A stretch of DNA of 30,818 bases, taken from a virus. Shown here in pieces: positions 16,601-23,000 of this stretch (the stretch's first letter is position 1; each line of letters starts with the position of its first letter). The notes beneath the pieces were generated by a model. The model worked only from the letters and a program-made list of their open reading frames with translations, did no database searches and had not been told where the DNA came from. The translations under genes and the position numbers were made by a program. The DNA lies in the IMG/VR virus record IMGVR_UViG_3300030331_004259, positions 1 through 30,818 of that record, one strand, 5' to 3'.

Positions 16601-18444
16601 TTATAGATGATCCATTATCATATAACGATATGCAGTTAATTCATAGCGTAACTAGCCCCGGAACAGCAGGTTCAGAGGCAAGAGCAGATGTTGTTGTGAG
16701 TCAAGGTTCAACTATAATGGACTTTAAGATTACAAATACTGGATATGGATATGGTATTAGTGAAATATTAACACTTCCCCTTACAGGTTCAGCTGGCATC
16801 CCAACGACACCTAATTTTGTTGATAATCAAGAATTTAGAATTACTGTCAATGATGTAGCAAGTGATCAATTCAGTGGATGGTCTGTTGGTCAACTTCAAG
16901 TTTTAGATGATTTTTCAAATTTATTTGATGGATCAAGACGAACCTTCCCAATAACAGTTGCTGGTGATTCACTTTCAATTCAAGCAACACCCGGATCAAC
17001 GGTTACAGTTCAAGATACTCTTTTCATATTTGTTAATGATATACTTCAAATACCCGGTGAATCTTATACTTTCCTTGGTGGAAGTAACATAACTTTTGAT
17101 GAGGCACCTAAATTTGAAGATACACTTAAAATATTATTCTACCGTGGAACTGGTGGTGCTGATGTTGTTGACAGAGAGGTAATTGAAACTGTTAAAGTTG
17201 GTGATGATCTTACTCTCGGATATCACAGTAAACTTAATCAGGAAAGATGGTTACAAGAGAAGAAAAGAGGTGTTTTAGAAATCACATCAGTTAATTCAGT
17301 TGACACCACAACTTATGATGAGGAGGGGTTATTTGAAGATACTAGAGTTTTCCGTCCAGTAGTTTGGACATTACAAACTGAGGATAAATTCATTGAGGGT
17401 AAATTTATATACAAGGATAGAGATTTGTACAAAGGAAATATTTTCCCAACAACAAATCTCATACAGTCAGTGGGAGTTGGTACTACAATAGCGTATGTCA
17501 CTGGTGTAAGACCATTCTTTAATGCTAAAAATGAAAACGCAGTATCAACAGAATTTCAAAAAAATATTGTTATAGTGAATAATGTTGAAAGATTATCAGC
17601 TGCTGCTACTGCTATCGTTTCTGCTGCTGGAACAATTTCTTCAGTAGCAATTTCTACTGGAGGTAGGGGATATGATAGTGCTCCAACGGTAACAATTCAA
17701 AATCCAGTTGGATTAGGGACAACTGCCCGTGCAGAAGCGACAGCATCAATTACTAATGGTGTTGTAACAGGTATAACTGTTTCAACTGCTGGAACACAAT
17801 ATAGTGATGCAAATCCACCAGTTGTTCTTATAGGGGCTGACCCTGTTCTTGAAGAAACTAATTCTGTAAAATCATATGCAGGTGATCATGGTATTATCAC
17901 TGGTATTGGAACAACCTCATTAGCTGGAGTTGCTGTAACTGGATTAGTATTTGATTTAGTGATTCCATCTGATTCATTCCTTAGAAATTCTGATATTACA
18001 CAAGGAACAACAGGTTCAGGTGCTAATAGTGGTATAGTTACATCTGGTTTAAATGTTGGCGATTTCTTCATTGTAAGTAACTCTAATGTGGGTCATGGAT
18101 TAACATCACTAAATACTGATGGCAGTGCTGTAGGTGTCGGTACGACTTATATTGACAATGTTTATCGTGTTGCTCATCGCACATTAGGTGTAACAACAGA
18201 TGCGATGGGATTTGGATCTACAGTTGTAACGCAAGTTGTTGTGAGCGTTAACAGTTTAAATGGTCTAACTGGATTAGGTCATAGTATGTACTTTGGTGAT
18301 TACAGTTATGGTAAATTATTATTAAATGATAGAAACACAGTTCGATCATACCCAGTTAATACTTCAAACGGTGTCACTGGCATATTGACTGGGCCAATTA
18401 TCAAGAGAGAATCATTCTTAAAAACTCAAAGTTATTCCACATAA
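4633..18444 (+). CDS. giant modular virion protein in the gene 7 position, 4603 aa
   Basis: A protein of roughly 0.5 MDa filling 45 percent of the window, with no internal stop. Its place between genes 6 and 8 is that of T4 gp7 (1032 aa), so the N-terminus may be the wedge initiator, but beyond position the homology is unproven. Residues 1-60 (LPSYVKEDFPLVGEFLSQYY) and about 190-225 (FYSTRGTDESFKILF, LYGEKVDI) match marine T4-like phage baseplate proteins. Next come beta modules: a YHYH-type domain (about 1240-1410), a DNDYYHAFSYAIKSK segment (about 2555-2610), a tandem beta pair (2862-3077), Cys/His repeats (3590-3900), an IFVNDILQIPGESY domain (4090-4180) and about 14 Gly-x-Gly-Tyr repeats. 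There is no membrane segment or signal peptide. The start is three bases after gene 6. Probable role: baseplate wedge plus a long peripheral structure. Confidence 0.85.
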   Translation: MSEKRIKLNQIVKSQLPSYVKEDFPLVGEFLSQYYTGQEYQGGPIDLIQNIDSYIKLSECGNLIKSTNTTTKVGVTTSTIFVSNTTGFPDNYGILKINDEIITYENKTDNSFTNCVRGFSGITSFRNQSDPENLVFSSSTAENHENDAVVENLSVLFLDEFLKKAKKQFLYGFEKDLNENLNKPQFIRQSKDFYSTRGTDESFKILFGALYGEKVDIIRPIENVISPSNANYQKTRDIIVEPYVGDPEDLLNKTLFQDDFENVSKAYAPVGAVEKIAVGIITNTFYKISLDGSQVVPDGSTSMIYGEFSPHAKTKIIGEVGIAQTFIDVDSTLGFPNSGTLSFLYKNGTSGVCTYAEKTINQFLGINTTGITTSIADNTSIDQNTFAYSGDVQVKIRNVLNNFIIPPLVNNQVANSKIKIKNLGKVGESVKENNWLFNTAQSYVVEKLEIIDSTNNTFKLTTKDTNILRIGDKITTHETLASGSQWGDNITDTFDPASNKLYVVNDVFNNKECLISGTGINDPRKITKVTRRISKVDSDIHSDLNIFTANIQNIYTKPDGGLVNGVKYFGPSHEHPTKGVQMVGARHVPFPHATITPIEGQNKVYVASSSLPFTGVTKLNPKTQKLTFGGTYNLNDEEIKISDQVDHNFFTGDAVYYTPQKGSVNTIDSEGNVITQEFIISRLFPEGLYYVKRIDSNTVKLAKSQSDIYSGIFAKVTPDGGVDNVTISSNDIEKFYFNGKKIRPQKLIREILTPVKDGKKHETSPGYTGILVDGVEVLNYKSKNFVHYGELKSINIVDGGEKYDIINPPVLSIEDTVGSGATGVCAVRGTLEDIRILDSGFDYIEEPIIKITGGNGLGANAVAKLNAKPYEIIFNGDGVGLGTVKLDTAGINTSSIGFTTYHKFRPGERVIYDPLGGIPLVGLSTDSLYYVSSVSEYTIQLHKTYDDATSGINTISFTNFGSGVQSFKSLNGKSILSSIVILDKGSGYENKSRSCASLGINTSLNTVTIKNHDYKNGEILQYSVDGTVVDGLSTNKNYYVTVIDNDTFKLSEVGTGSTDKRFFYDTKQFNEFRNTGVGTHSFNYEPISVEVIGKVGISSIAGKTFEAVVQPIFRGEITSVDLTKTGVGYGASEILNFVRSPKVNLYSGKDAVITPVVANGRIVDVSVSYGGTDYNSPPDLVVLGIGSDAKLTPELNSSGNIISVNIQSSGIGYGVTSTSVRVEPSGKGIKFNPELQKWRVNEFRKNLSNLNDDDVFISTPTNRLFELQCSYVYAPRNLRRISYANDPDGNILYGKKDLTLINNVESNSDQHSPIIGWAYDGNPIYGPYGYSTRTGGSIVQLKSGYVDETIKKFNRPPVSVFPPEFFVEDFTYKTSSDESVLDENNGRFCITPEYPNGTYAYFTTLDSTAASDGIFKNFKKPKFPYLIGNEFHSVPNKFNFSRLSNQEDFDLNKSNSIRNVLPYSFNKDFSGYDYVRESYKFVNQDTNIDFAEKGKVDSIGITSGGRNYRINDRVVFDPSVDSSFKADGKITLLNGVSISEINVDSTKISNIEFYRQTTNTFVGIASTALNLKNNTKVRVGGLTTTTSFLEGAYNIGVSSSKLVLTQGIGTATATGIVTFFNISGNLSDVRENDIFKVGVGTEQIKVLNVDRLSSRLRVLRSVNSTTGVSHTASVVLESIPRRFTINTGVNTTSKLKQNKEFFFNPQESLGLGTLPTSGVGGVGIGSTIVFSNPGTGLTQIFAPTQSIYLPNHGLETGDEVVYELNKLSGSEQSPLVKFTNLPPTVNTFLGVGVTLFVARKSVDFIGLSTIPVGVGSTGGFVGFATNGSFVPIGTGNATQPQFDLLYFLNSGIGSIHSLRTQFPVVKGELEKNVVTVVGSGTHGLLTNDTVFIDVKSGLTTTVTVKYNKDNRKAVFNPLNFVAAGIVTAGFSTNTTGKVPSSIEIKEHDFVTGQKVIHTSDGPALGLINNKEYYVYVVDSDTIKLVHNKYELSQTTPKFVGITSAGDGTLSLINPPFNFYRNSNVVFDLSDESLSYTQSATKYAAFYFDFYKDNRFSEIFETTGSSITFDVSRTGTIGVTGDAKVTLKIKDDTPTTLYYKLSPVEVSDNLTENKDIVADDDVNLNNQISILDSKFNGRFDIISTGSTTFTYDIDTYPESGSYSSTNSKLRFTTISTSAYGSVEQITITDGGGGYKELPGITTITSDLGVGAVIEPFSVSVGKPTKVSLSNIGFDYPNDITLRPEALFPQVLRITPLTGFRSIGITSFGRGYITNPSLVVIDGVTKKEITDVDLRYNPNEEIVEILENSESLNNAPPTIIPIGNSNGIRAKNFEYNSSTQEVTVTLKNSFSGTLNAIGEYIDPFPFTVGDKVLVEKASVGVGSTGLGYNSDQYDYALFPVTAVHPNYGGIGIVTYSMAEYLEKDTEFPGVFNLVKSAATLIPDKWFPQFDIVLQPNDFRIDDEIQSIDSSGLLIKGTVADWNNSSKYLTVESTREFEVGRIVEQVKFRGERIGSKEYSSPTGAKGIIKEVISYKSKYNLDYFSIVENGWELETGFLNNEQQRVHDNDYYHAFSYAIKSKVQVSEWEDTVSSLNHTSGFKKFSNLQVESKLSDSRDDDLIVRPVDGTTILVELVGKESLQSFHDFDLASENYITGAVKPYSDEINFKTRLLTDYSESVSNRVVTIDDFSNLFNNNARSTPFADVYRNRLDDGRVQFFVAYIQDRLFTGERQIMIVNTLHDTGRGLTMMNQYGSVETTLDLGSFDFVIDGVESVLRFFPHKSRINDYNVILWSYQIDKNQLGVTTTNVATATTSIPAEPFNPSTSEGLNGSLVSIQSTCVSVAGGAAGTVFTLAGIGTTVSGHRSAKLFVSVEGSDGSVEYDQVSVIHDGTNVGFQEYGQLTVHSSDAYSSTGNIGTFFPLVVGNDLVVRYTPDAGLTTAFINATAIGIATEGYIGIGSYDMAYAEMSAQSTGISSSSTPVAVGIASYGDAYDAAYCIVQIADKLNGSYELAEVIIIDDFTDDDNVYLTEFGNVKVGTAFAGLGTISGRRTSDNVTEITFVPNAGIGVSITTFLNSLRVEENTELLPADATRDVGGEAVKDLQNASIESGFAQYEGTESAIKTKFALEHNGDPIFKKPYDGSTSTVVDITNNTITLPNHFFVSGEEVSYAHTDRRTGISSAIGIASTSFPSLGITTSLLPSSLFIIKKGEDKVQLARTAEDALKEVAVPLDLTHVGIGTSHTFTGKNPNTRVLVAIDNYLQSPIAGTSVTTTLDRAADKSQDVIFFTGITSFFGADNIRVSSGNTSEVMKILSVGIGTTNGIKVRRQRLGTTIAGFPTGSLVEKIRGNYNIVENEIAFAEAPPGKNPIGSTTNPPSERDFVGITTSSSFQGRVFTRSGITNGNTETYVSNHLYDDLTSDFNGKNRQYALTVDKAQKTGIATNNALILINGVLQAPGSNGNFELDTVGSGTTITWTGAASSVARDINTAGIPVGGVIISVASTSGFGYQPLVSAGGTAVVSLAGTINSVSIGNTGSGYRSGIQTVSVGLQTEGFDHSGITTIGLANVSGGHVTDVTITNPQFFYKPRDIYNVGYSSITGITTITTAFAHNLSVGNEVVVSGIAFTCDYAPAVGVQSANYDNTTGIMTVTTLAAHGLSTTGKSSDVILTGLAFTCGLGATVNHIYPRNRDRFFDTAISVASTTATTITLDVSKSPIGQQYTHRFIGAASSAVIQGGDYSHTFRYALPNAVTTGVGTQFTPTNATYNASTGVFVISIPSHGLSTNDTVGIGTSSIVFSCEMDHYGSDHPYPRPTDPIAGIQTAITAVTTNTITINVGKSELNFYDVSDATYAADTGVLVLTIGSHTLLPGRSIKLKKESLRFTCSKNNFATQHKYPREGDPVFDGTPVVGVASATQFTINAGISTVPTDYVSGGFIQPAIIAPRANNNSPSGQDVAFDGSTVLRVLSATEFEINSGISTRAHLYARGGRVDQLTKIVIDDPLSYNDMQLIHSVTSPGTAGSEARADVVVSQGSTIMDFKITNTGYGYGISEILTLPLTGSAGIPTTPNFVDNQEFRITVNDVASDQFSGWSVGQLQVLDDFSNLFDGSRRTFPITVAGDSLSIQATPGSTVTVQDTLFIFVNDILQIPGESYTFLGGSNITFDEAPKFEDTLKILFYRGTGGADVVDREVIETVKVGDDLTLGYHSKLNQERWLQEKKRGVLEITSVNSVDTTTYDEEGLFEDTRVFRPVVWTLQTEDKFIEGKFIYKDRDLYKGNIFPTTNLIQSVGVGTTIAYVTGVRPFFNAKNENAVSTEFQKNIVIVNNVERLSAAATAIVSAAGTISSVAISTGGRGYDSAPTVTIQNPVGLGTTARAEATASITNGVVTGITVSTAGTQYSDANPPVVLIGADPVLEETNSVKSYAGDHGIITGIGTTSLAGVAVTGLVFDLVIPSDSFLRNSDITQGTTGSGANSGIVTSGLNVGDFFIVSNSNVGHGLTSLNTDGSAVGVGTTYIDNVYRVAHRTLGVTTDAMGFGSTVVTQVVVSVNSLNGLTGLGHSMYFGDYSYGKLLLNDRNTVRSYPVNTSNGVTGILTGPIIKRESFLKTQSYST
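7009..8277 (+). repeat. Gly-x-Gly-Tyr repeat cluster 1 (giant protein residues 793-1215)
   Basis: Six copies of a short beta repeat: a hydrophobic strand, [TDS]-x-G-[GSFV]-x-[GDK]-Y, then often a Pro and a second strand. Copies: INIVDGGEKYDIINPPVLSI, DIRILDSGFDYIEEPIIKI, IVILDKGSGYENKS, SVDLTKTGVGYGASEILNF, DVSVSYGGTDYNSPPDLVVL and SVNIQSSGIGYG. Two module A copies sit among them. The pattern suggests a stacked or solenoid-like beta rod. Confidence 0.72.
8350..8862 (+). other. YHYH-type domain inside the giant protein (about residues 1240-1410)
   Basis: The core HSPIIGWAYDGNPIYGPYGY spans residues 1311-1330 and matches the GxAxDGxPIYGPYGY core of YHYH-domain proteins. Downstream, LDENNGRFCITPEYPNGTYA (about 1381-1400) matches the asparagine- and Tyr-containing second half seen with such domains. 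The literal YHYH string is not present. Domain limits are estimates. The domain's function is not established; a surface-binding or metal-related role would be a guess. Confidence 0.65.
9121..9180 (+). repeat. single Gly-x-x-Tyr repeat (giant protein residues 1497-1516)
   Basis: SIGITSGGRNYRINDRVVF follows the same strand, GG-x-x-Y, strand pattern as the other clusters. It lies just after the YHYH-type domain region and before a segment with IFKVGVGTEQIKVLNVD. Confidence 0.65.
11170..11487 (+). repeat. Gly-x-Gly-Tyr repeat cluster 2 (giant protein residues 2180-2285)
   Basis: Three copies about 40 residues apart: QITITDGGGGYKELPGITTI, KVSLSNIGFDYPNDITLRPE and SIGITSFGRGYITNPSLVVI. The even spacing suggests tandem duplication of a small beta unit. 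Confidence 0.72.
13216..13863 (+). repeat. tandem pair of beta domains (giant protein residues 2862-3077)
   Basis: Two stretches of about 86 residues align along their length. Copy 1 (about 2862-2948) has KLFVSVEGSDGSVEYDQVSV, then FQEYGQLTVHSS, then VVRYTPDAGLTTAFINATAI. Copy 2 (about 2991-3077) has YCIVQIADKLNGSYELAEVI, then LTEFGNVKVGTA, then ITFVPNAGIGVSITTFLNSL. Both show a strand, EY/EF-G-x-[LV]-x-V, and a closing [TV]P-[DN]-AG-[LI] hairpin, consistent with duplicated beta-sandwich domains. DNA identity is low. Confidence 0.65.
14860..15057 (+). repeat. degenerate copy of the FVNDxLQxPG domain (residues 3410-3475)
   Basis: DFNGKNRQYALTVDK, then NNALILINGVLQAPGSNGNF, then GTTITWTGAA. 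It parallels the fuller copy at 16900-17172: the F-[ND]-G-[KS]-x-R start, [IF]-[LF]-[IV]-N-[GD]-[VI]-LQ-[AI]-PG core and final strand are in the same order. Confidence 0.6.
15121..15267 (+). repeat. Gly-x-Gly-Tyr repeat cluster 3 (residues 3497-3545)
   Basis: Two adjacent copies: STSGFGYQPLVSAGGTAVVS and INSVSIGNTGSGYRSGIQTV. The first resembles the classic form in which the strand after the Tyr is followed by a Gly-Gly turn and a small-residue strand. Confidence 0.65.
15400..16332 (+). repeat. Cys/His beta repeat array, FTC...H-x-YPR...D (residues 3590-3900)
   Basis: Four copies of a unit reading TG-[IV]-[MF]-x-[VI]-[TS]-x-x-x-H-x-L...V-x-[LI]...F-[TS]-C. Copies 2, 3 and 4 continue to H-x-YPR: C3669 with H3677-IYPR, C3792 with H3801-PYPR and C3877 with H3886-KYPR; each YPR is followed two residues later by Asp. 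Copy 1 has FTC (C3621) but not the His-YPR part. Fixed Cys, His and Asp spacing in every full copy hints at metal binding or a buried network. Confidence 0.72.
16720..16797 (+). repeat. single Gly-x-Gly-Tyr repeat (residues 4030-4055)
   Basis: MDFKITNTGYGYGISEILTL. It closely resembles copy 4 of cluster 1 (TKTGVGYGASEILNF), including the G-Y-G-x-SEIL run, more than it resembles its neighbours. This suggests two repeat subtypes. Confidence 0.65.
16900..17172 (+). other. DDFSNLF...FVNDxLQxPG domain (residues 4090-4180)
   Basis: QVLDDFSNLFDGSRRTFPIT begins the unit; LFIFVNDILQIPGESYTFLG is its core; NITFDEAPKFEDTLKILFYR ends it. I know this order from tail and fibre proteins of marine T4-like phages, where it tends to recur. 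A related TIDDFSNLFNNNARSTPF occurs earlier, near residue 2690. Confidence 0.65.
17635..17847 (+). repeat. Gly-x-Gly-Tyr repeat cluster 4 (residues 4335-4405)
   Basis: Two consecutive copies in the most canonical form: SVAISTGGRGYDSAPTVTIQ, followed by a Gly-Leu-Gly-Thr-Thr turn and an Ala-rich strand (TARAEATAS), then GITVSTAGTQYSDANPPVVL. The period here is about 40 residues. Confidence 0.72.
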
Positions 18445-18447
18445 ATA
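18440..18447 (+). promoter_or_regulatory. probable late promoter variant (CATAAATA) before gene 8
   Basis: One mismatch from TATAAATA, overlapping the giant gene's TAA stop and 16 bases before the gp8 ATG at 18464. The position is right for a late start, but the surrounding run of A and T makes chance matches easy. Confidence 0.45.
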
Positions 18448-18463
18448 AATAAAAAAATCTCAA

Positions 18464-20014
18464 ATGGCAGCTATAATTACTGATCAGATAAGAATATTAA
18501 ATGCAAAGAATTTTGTTGCGGGAGTTTCAACGTCTACTAATTCATATTATTCGTTTGTGGGTTTGACTGATCCAACAAGTATTCAAACTGACTGGGATGA
18601 TGATCCACCTTCACCAATAGATAATTTTAATAATCAAAATGATATTTGGGATACAATTATTGCTGTTAAAAAAATAAATGACACTGATGTAAAACAAGTT
18701 GTTAAGAGGAATTCTTGGACTTCTGGAACAACATATGATTATTACAGACCAGATTATAGTGTGATAAATCCCCCTAAACACGCTCAAGGAACATCATTAT
18801 ACTCATCCAATTATTTTGTTTTAAATAGTGATTTTAGGGTTTATATTTGTTTAAAAAATGGAACAAGTCCAGAGCAACCTGATGGTAAACCATCTCTTGA
18901 TGAACCAACTTTTACTGATTTAGAACCAAAAGCTGCTGGCACGAGTGGTGATGGATATATTTGGAAATATCTCTATACAATTAAACCATCAGAATTAATA
19001 AAATTTGATTCTACTGAATTTATGCCAGTGCCATCAGATTGGTCAACTGGAACTGATAACGCTCCTGTGAGAGATAATGCAGTTGATGGTGGTATAAAAG
19101 TTGTTATAATTCAAAATCGTGGTGTTGGTTTAGGAACTGCAAATAGAACATATACTAGAGTTCCAATTAAAGGTGATGGTAGTGGTGGAGAGTGCACAGT
19201 AGTTGTAAACGCTGATCAACAAATAGGATCTGTCGATGTAACTAATCAAGGATCTGGATATACATTTGGTAATGTGGATATTGTTGCAGGTGGTTTGCCA
19301 AGACCAGATGCTTATCCTCAACTTGATGTTATTATTCCTCCAACTGGTGGACATGGATCGGACATTTACAAAGAATTGGGTGCAACAAATGCCTTGGTGT
19401 ATTCAAGAATTGAAAACGATTCAGAAAATCCAGACTTCATCACTGGTAATCAAATTGCAAGAATAGGTATTGTAGAAAATCCACAAGCTTTTGGTTCATC
19501 ATCACTTCTTTCTTTAGATAAAGCAAGTGCAGCCTACGCTCTTCGTTTAACTGGAACGGGGTATAGTAGTGCGACTTTTACAGCAGACTCTATCATAACT
19601 CAAACAACTGGAACTGGTGTTACTGCTATTGGTAAAGTTATAAGTTATGATCAAATAACAGGTGTATTAAAGTATTGGCAAGATCGCACGATGGCAGGAT
19701 TTACAACTGTTGGTGCAGCTACCACAACACCTATATTTGGATTAAATGCTGATAGGTTCACGGCAGACATAGCGACCGGTGGTAGTGTAAGTATTACTGG
19801 TGGCAGTATACCACTTGAAATAAACACAGCATTTGATGGTCTGTCAACCTCAATAAATAATAAAACATACTATCTTGGTCAAACATTTACAAGTGGCGTG
19901 TCAAATCCAGAAGTTAAAAAATATTCTGGAAATATACTTTATGTTGATCATCGACCAGCTATCACTCGTTCTTCTAATCAAAAAGAAGACATAAAAGTTA
20001 TATTGCAGTTCTAA
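18464..20014 (+). CDS. 8: baseplate wedge subunit gp8 (cyanophage type), 516 aa
   Basis: gp8 is a wedge protein that in T4 dimerises and binds gp7 and gp10. The N-terminus MAAIITDQIRILNAKNFVAG and the segment YSFVGLTDPTSIQTDWDDD, then DIWDTIIAVKKIN and VVKRNSWTSGTTYDYYRPDY, are the pattern of gp8 in marine T4-like phages, as is DGYIWKYLYTIKPSELIKF. At 516 residues it is well over T4 gp8 (334). Some extra length is a beta region containing SVDVTNQGSGYTFGNVDIVA (residues 256-275), the same Gly-x-Gly-Tyr repeat found in the giant protein. The ATG lies behind a run of A with no strong ribosome binding site. The end (SSNQKEDIKVILQF) matches the conserved gp8 C-terminus. Confidence 0.85.
   Translation: MAAIITDQIRILNAKNFVAGVSTSTNSYYSFVGLTDPTSIQTDWDDDPPSPIDNFNNQNDIWDTIIAVKKINDTDVKQVVKRNSWTSGTTYDYYRPDYSVINPPKHAQGTSLYSSNYFVLNSDFRVYICLKNGTSPEQPDGKPSLDEPTFTDLEPKAAGTSGDGYIWKYLYTIKPSELIKFDSTEFMPVPSDWSTGTDNAPVRDNAVDGGIKVVIIQNRGVGLGTANRTYTRVPIKGDGSGGECTVVVNADQQIGSVDVTNQGSGYTFGNVDIVAGGLPRPDAYPQLDVIIPPTGGHGSDIYKELGATNALVYSRIENDSENPDFITGNQIARIGIVENPQAFGSSSLLSLDKASAAYALRLTGTGYSSATFTADSIITQTTGTGVTAIGKVISYDQITGVLKYWQDRTMAGFTTVGAATTTPIFGLNADRFTADIATGGSVSITGGSIPLEINTAFDGLSTSINNKTYYLGQTFTSGVSNPEVKKYSGNILYVDHRPAITRSSNQKEDIKVILQF
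19229..19288 (+). repeat. Gly-x-Gly-Tyr repeat copy in gp8
   Basis: SVDVTNQGSGYTFGNVDIVA at gp8 residues 256-275, preceded by a GDGSGGECTVVV strand like the Gly-turn strands of the giant-protein copies. Confidence 0.7.
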
Positions 20015-20020
20015 TAACTC

Positions 20021-23000
20021 ATGGCTCAAACAACTAACCTAAACGTATCGCCATATTTTGACGATTTTAATGCAGATGACAACTACTATAAGGTGTTGTT
20101 TAAGCCTGGACTTCCTGTTCAAGCAAGAGAGTTAACTGGATTACAGTCAATATTGCAAAACCAAATTACAAAATTTGGTCAACACATTTTTAAAGAAGGT
20201 GCAAAAGTAATTCCGGGAAATACATCCTACTATAATGATTATTTTTGTGTAGAACTTAACAATGAATATCTTGGTATAACAGTAGAGTCTTATATTGATC
20301 AATTATTAGATCGTAAAATTGTCGGATTATCATCAGGTGTTACTGCGGTTATAACAAAAGTATTAAAATCAAGAAACTCAGAAAGAGGTAATTTAACTCT
20401 TTACATAAAATACTATGCTTCAAATTCTGCAAATAATGAGGGTGGGAAATTTGTTGATGGTGAATTATTAGCAGCAGACGTAGATATTATATCAGGCCCT
20501 GAAAATAGCGTTTTTATTCCTTCAGGTGAAGCATTCGCCTCTACAATATCTTCAAACTCAACTTCGACTGGAGCATCTTATTCAATATCAGAGGGTGTAT
20601 ATTTTATAAGGGGTACTTTTGTCACTGTAAACACTGAAACAATAATTTTAAGTCAATATTCAAACTCTCCAACAGGGAGAATTGGATTACGAATTTTAGA
20701 GGAAACAATAAATGCAGATGAGGATCCCACTTTAACAGATAACTCAAAAGGATTCAATAATTTTGCAGCTCCCGGTGCTGACCGTTTAAAAATTACATGT
20801 TCATTATTTTTTAAAGGTATTGACGATGTTAATGATAATGATTTTGTAGAGTTAGCGTCTGTTCGAGATGGTGAGTTAAAGTCAAGACCCACTACAAGTG
20901 ATTACAATATTTTAGGTGATGAACTAGCAAGGAGAACATTTTCTGAGTCTGGTAATTATACTGTAAAACCTTTTTCAATAAGTGTAAAAGAGTCTTTAAA
21001 TAATCAAATAGGAAATAATGGTATATTTGGAGATGGAGAATCCACTGATCAAGGATCGATTGCAGACGAAAGTTTGGGTTTATATCAAGTATCCTCTGGT
21101 AAAGCATTTGTGAAGGGATATGAAATTGAAAAAATTGGATCATCGTATCTTGATTTTGAAAAACCAAGGACTATAAAACTACTTGAAAATCAGAGAGTAA
21201 ATTACAATACTGGATCAACAATTAAATTAAATCGTGTGCTTGGATCTCCTCAAGTTGGTTTTGGAAATACACAAATTGTTAGTTTAAGAAGTCAAAGACA
21301 AGGTAGTCAAAGTGCTGCAAATATTATGTCAGCTCCCGGTGAAGAGATAGGACTTGCGAGAGTTTATGATTTTGCACTTGAATCTGGATCATATAATACA
21401 TCAAATTCAAATATTAATCAATGGGATATTTCTTTATTTGACATTGAGACATTTACAAAAATAACTTTAAACGCAAATCATACACTTTCAACACCAACTT
21501 TTATCGAAGGTAAATTCAGTGGTGCAACAGGATTTTTAAGATCTTCAATCTCAAATACAACATCTTTAGAAATTTACGAAAAATCTGGTGATTTTGTTAT
21601 TAATGAACCACTCATATTTGATGGTGTAGAAGATTCAAGAATATCTATCGCTGTCACAAGTTTTGGTGTGTCAGATGTGAAATCAATATTTGGTGGGCCT
21701 GGACTCACAGATCAAAACTCTGGTGATGTTGGATTTGCGAGAACTTTTACTGGTGATATAGTACAAAAAAATGAGTTTGTATTTGGCAATGGTCTTTTAA
21801 AAAGATCTGATTTAACTACAGGATTAAGCACAGTAACAAGTTCAAATCCTCAGTTTCCCGGAAAAATAAAAGTTGGAAATATACTAAAATTTGGAGCAGG
21901 TACTAACGATCCAAAATTCGCAAGAGTGACTGCTGTTGGATTAGATGATGTAACTGTTACTGGTGTTACAACAGTAAGTGGTATATGTGATGGTGGTTTA
22001 TCTATAGGTGATCCTACCACTGCTGAAACAACACTTTCAGATCTTACTCTCGTTACATCACCATTTGAGAGTTCTCAGGATAATACTTTATTCACTTCTT
22101 TACCAAAACGATTTGTGTCTGATGTTGATCTGTCAAACACAACTTTAACAATTAAAAAATTATTTGATGTAAAAATAAACGCTTCAACAGATTCATTGAC
22201 AGCATCAGTTAGTTCCGGTAACAATGAAACATTTTTACCTTTTGATGATGATAGATATTCTTTAATTAGACAAGATGGCACAATAGAATTACTTACTGAT
22301 GATAAATTCACTTTTAGTGGAGGCAATTCATCTCTACAAATTAGTAATGTTGGTTCAGATTTATCAAATAATGAGGATGCAACATTAATTGCAACATTAG
22401 CAAAAATAAAACCATCAGCTAAAATTAAGAAAAAAAATAGAGTTAATAGTTTAGTTGTTGATAAATCAAAACTATCTGGATCTGGTATTGGAGCGACTAC
22501 ATTGAATGATGGATTGAGCTTTGGTAGTTTCCCATTTGGAACTCGTGTTCAAGATAAAAAAATATCCTTAAATACACCAGATATAATAAGTGTTCTTGGT
22601 ATCTTTGAGTCACTTGATACAAATGATCCCTCATGTCCTAAATTAACAATATCATCTTTAGATAATCAAACTGGTAAAGCCAGTGATTTGATTATTGGTG
22701 AAAAAATAGTTGGATCACAGTCAAATACTGTTGCCATTTTATCTGAAATATTATCTGAAACACAAATAAGTTTTATTGCACTAAATGAAGGTGAGTTTAA
22801 AGATAATGAAAGTATAAGTTTTGAGGAATCTAATACAACCGCACTTGTAAGTTCTCTTGATATTCCAAGTAAAAACATATCATCTAATTTTAACTTCAAT
22901 ACTGGACAAGAGAGCACTTTCTATAATCATGGATTTATCACAAGAAAAGTAAATGCAAGTGAACCTAGAAAAAAAATAAAAATTTATTTTGAAAATTTAT

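Noticed and set aside
4633-18444. The giant frame as several genes fused by an assembly error
   Set aside because: Reading frame, composition and repeat types stay consistent throughout, and the same repeats appear before and after every possible junction. No internal ATG with a strong ribosome binding site marks a natural split.
18440-18463. AT-rich ATAAATAAATAAA tract as a replication origin or attachment site
   Set aside because: It is a short simple-sequence spacer between two structural genes, without inverted or iterated longer motifs; stop codon plus late-promoter variant explain it.
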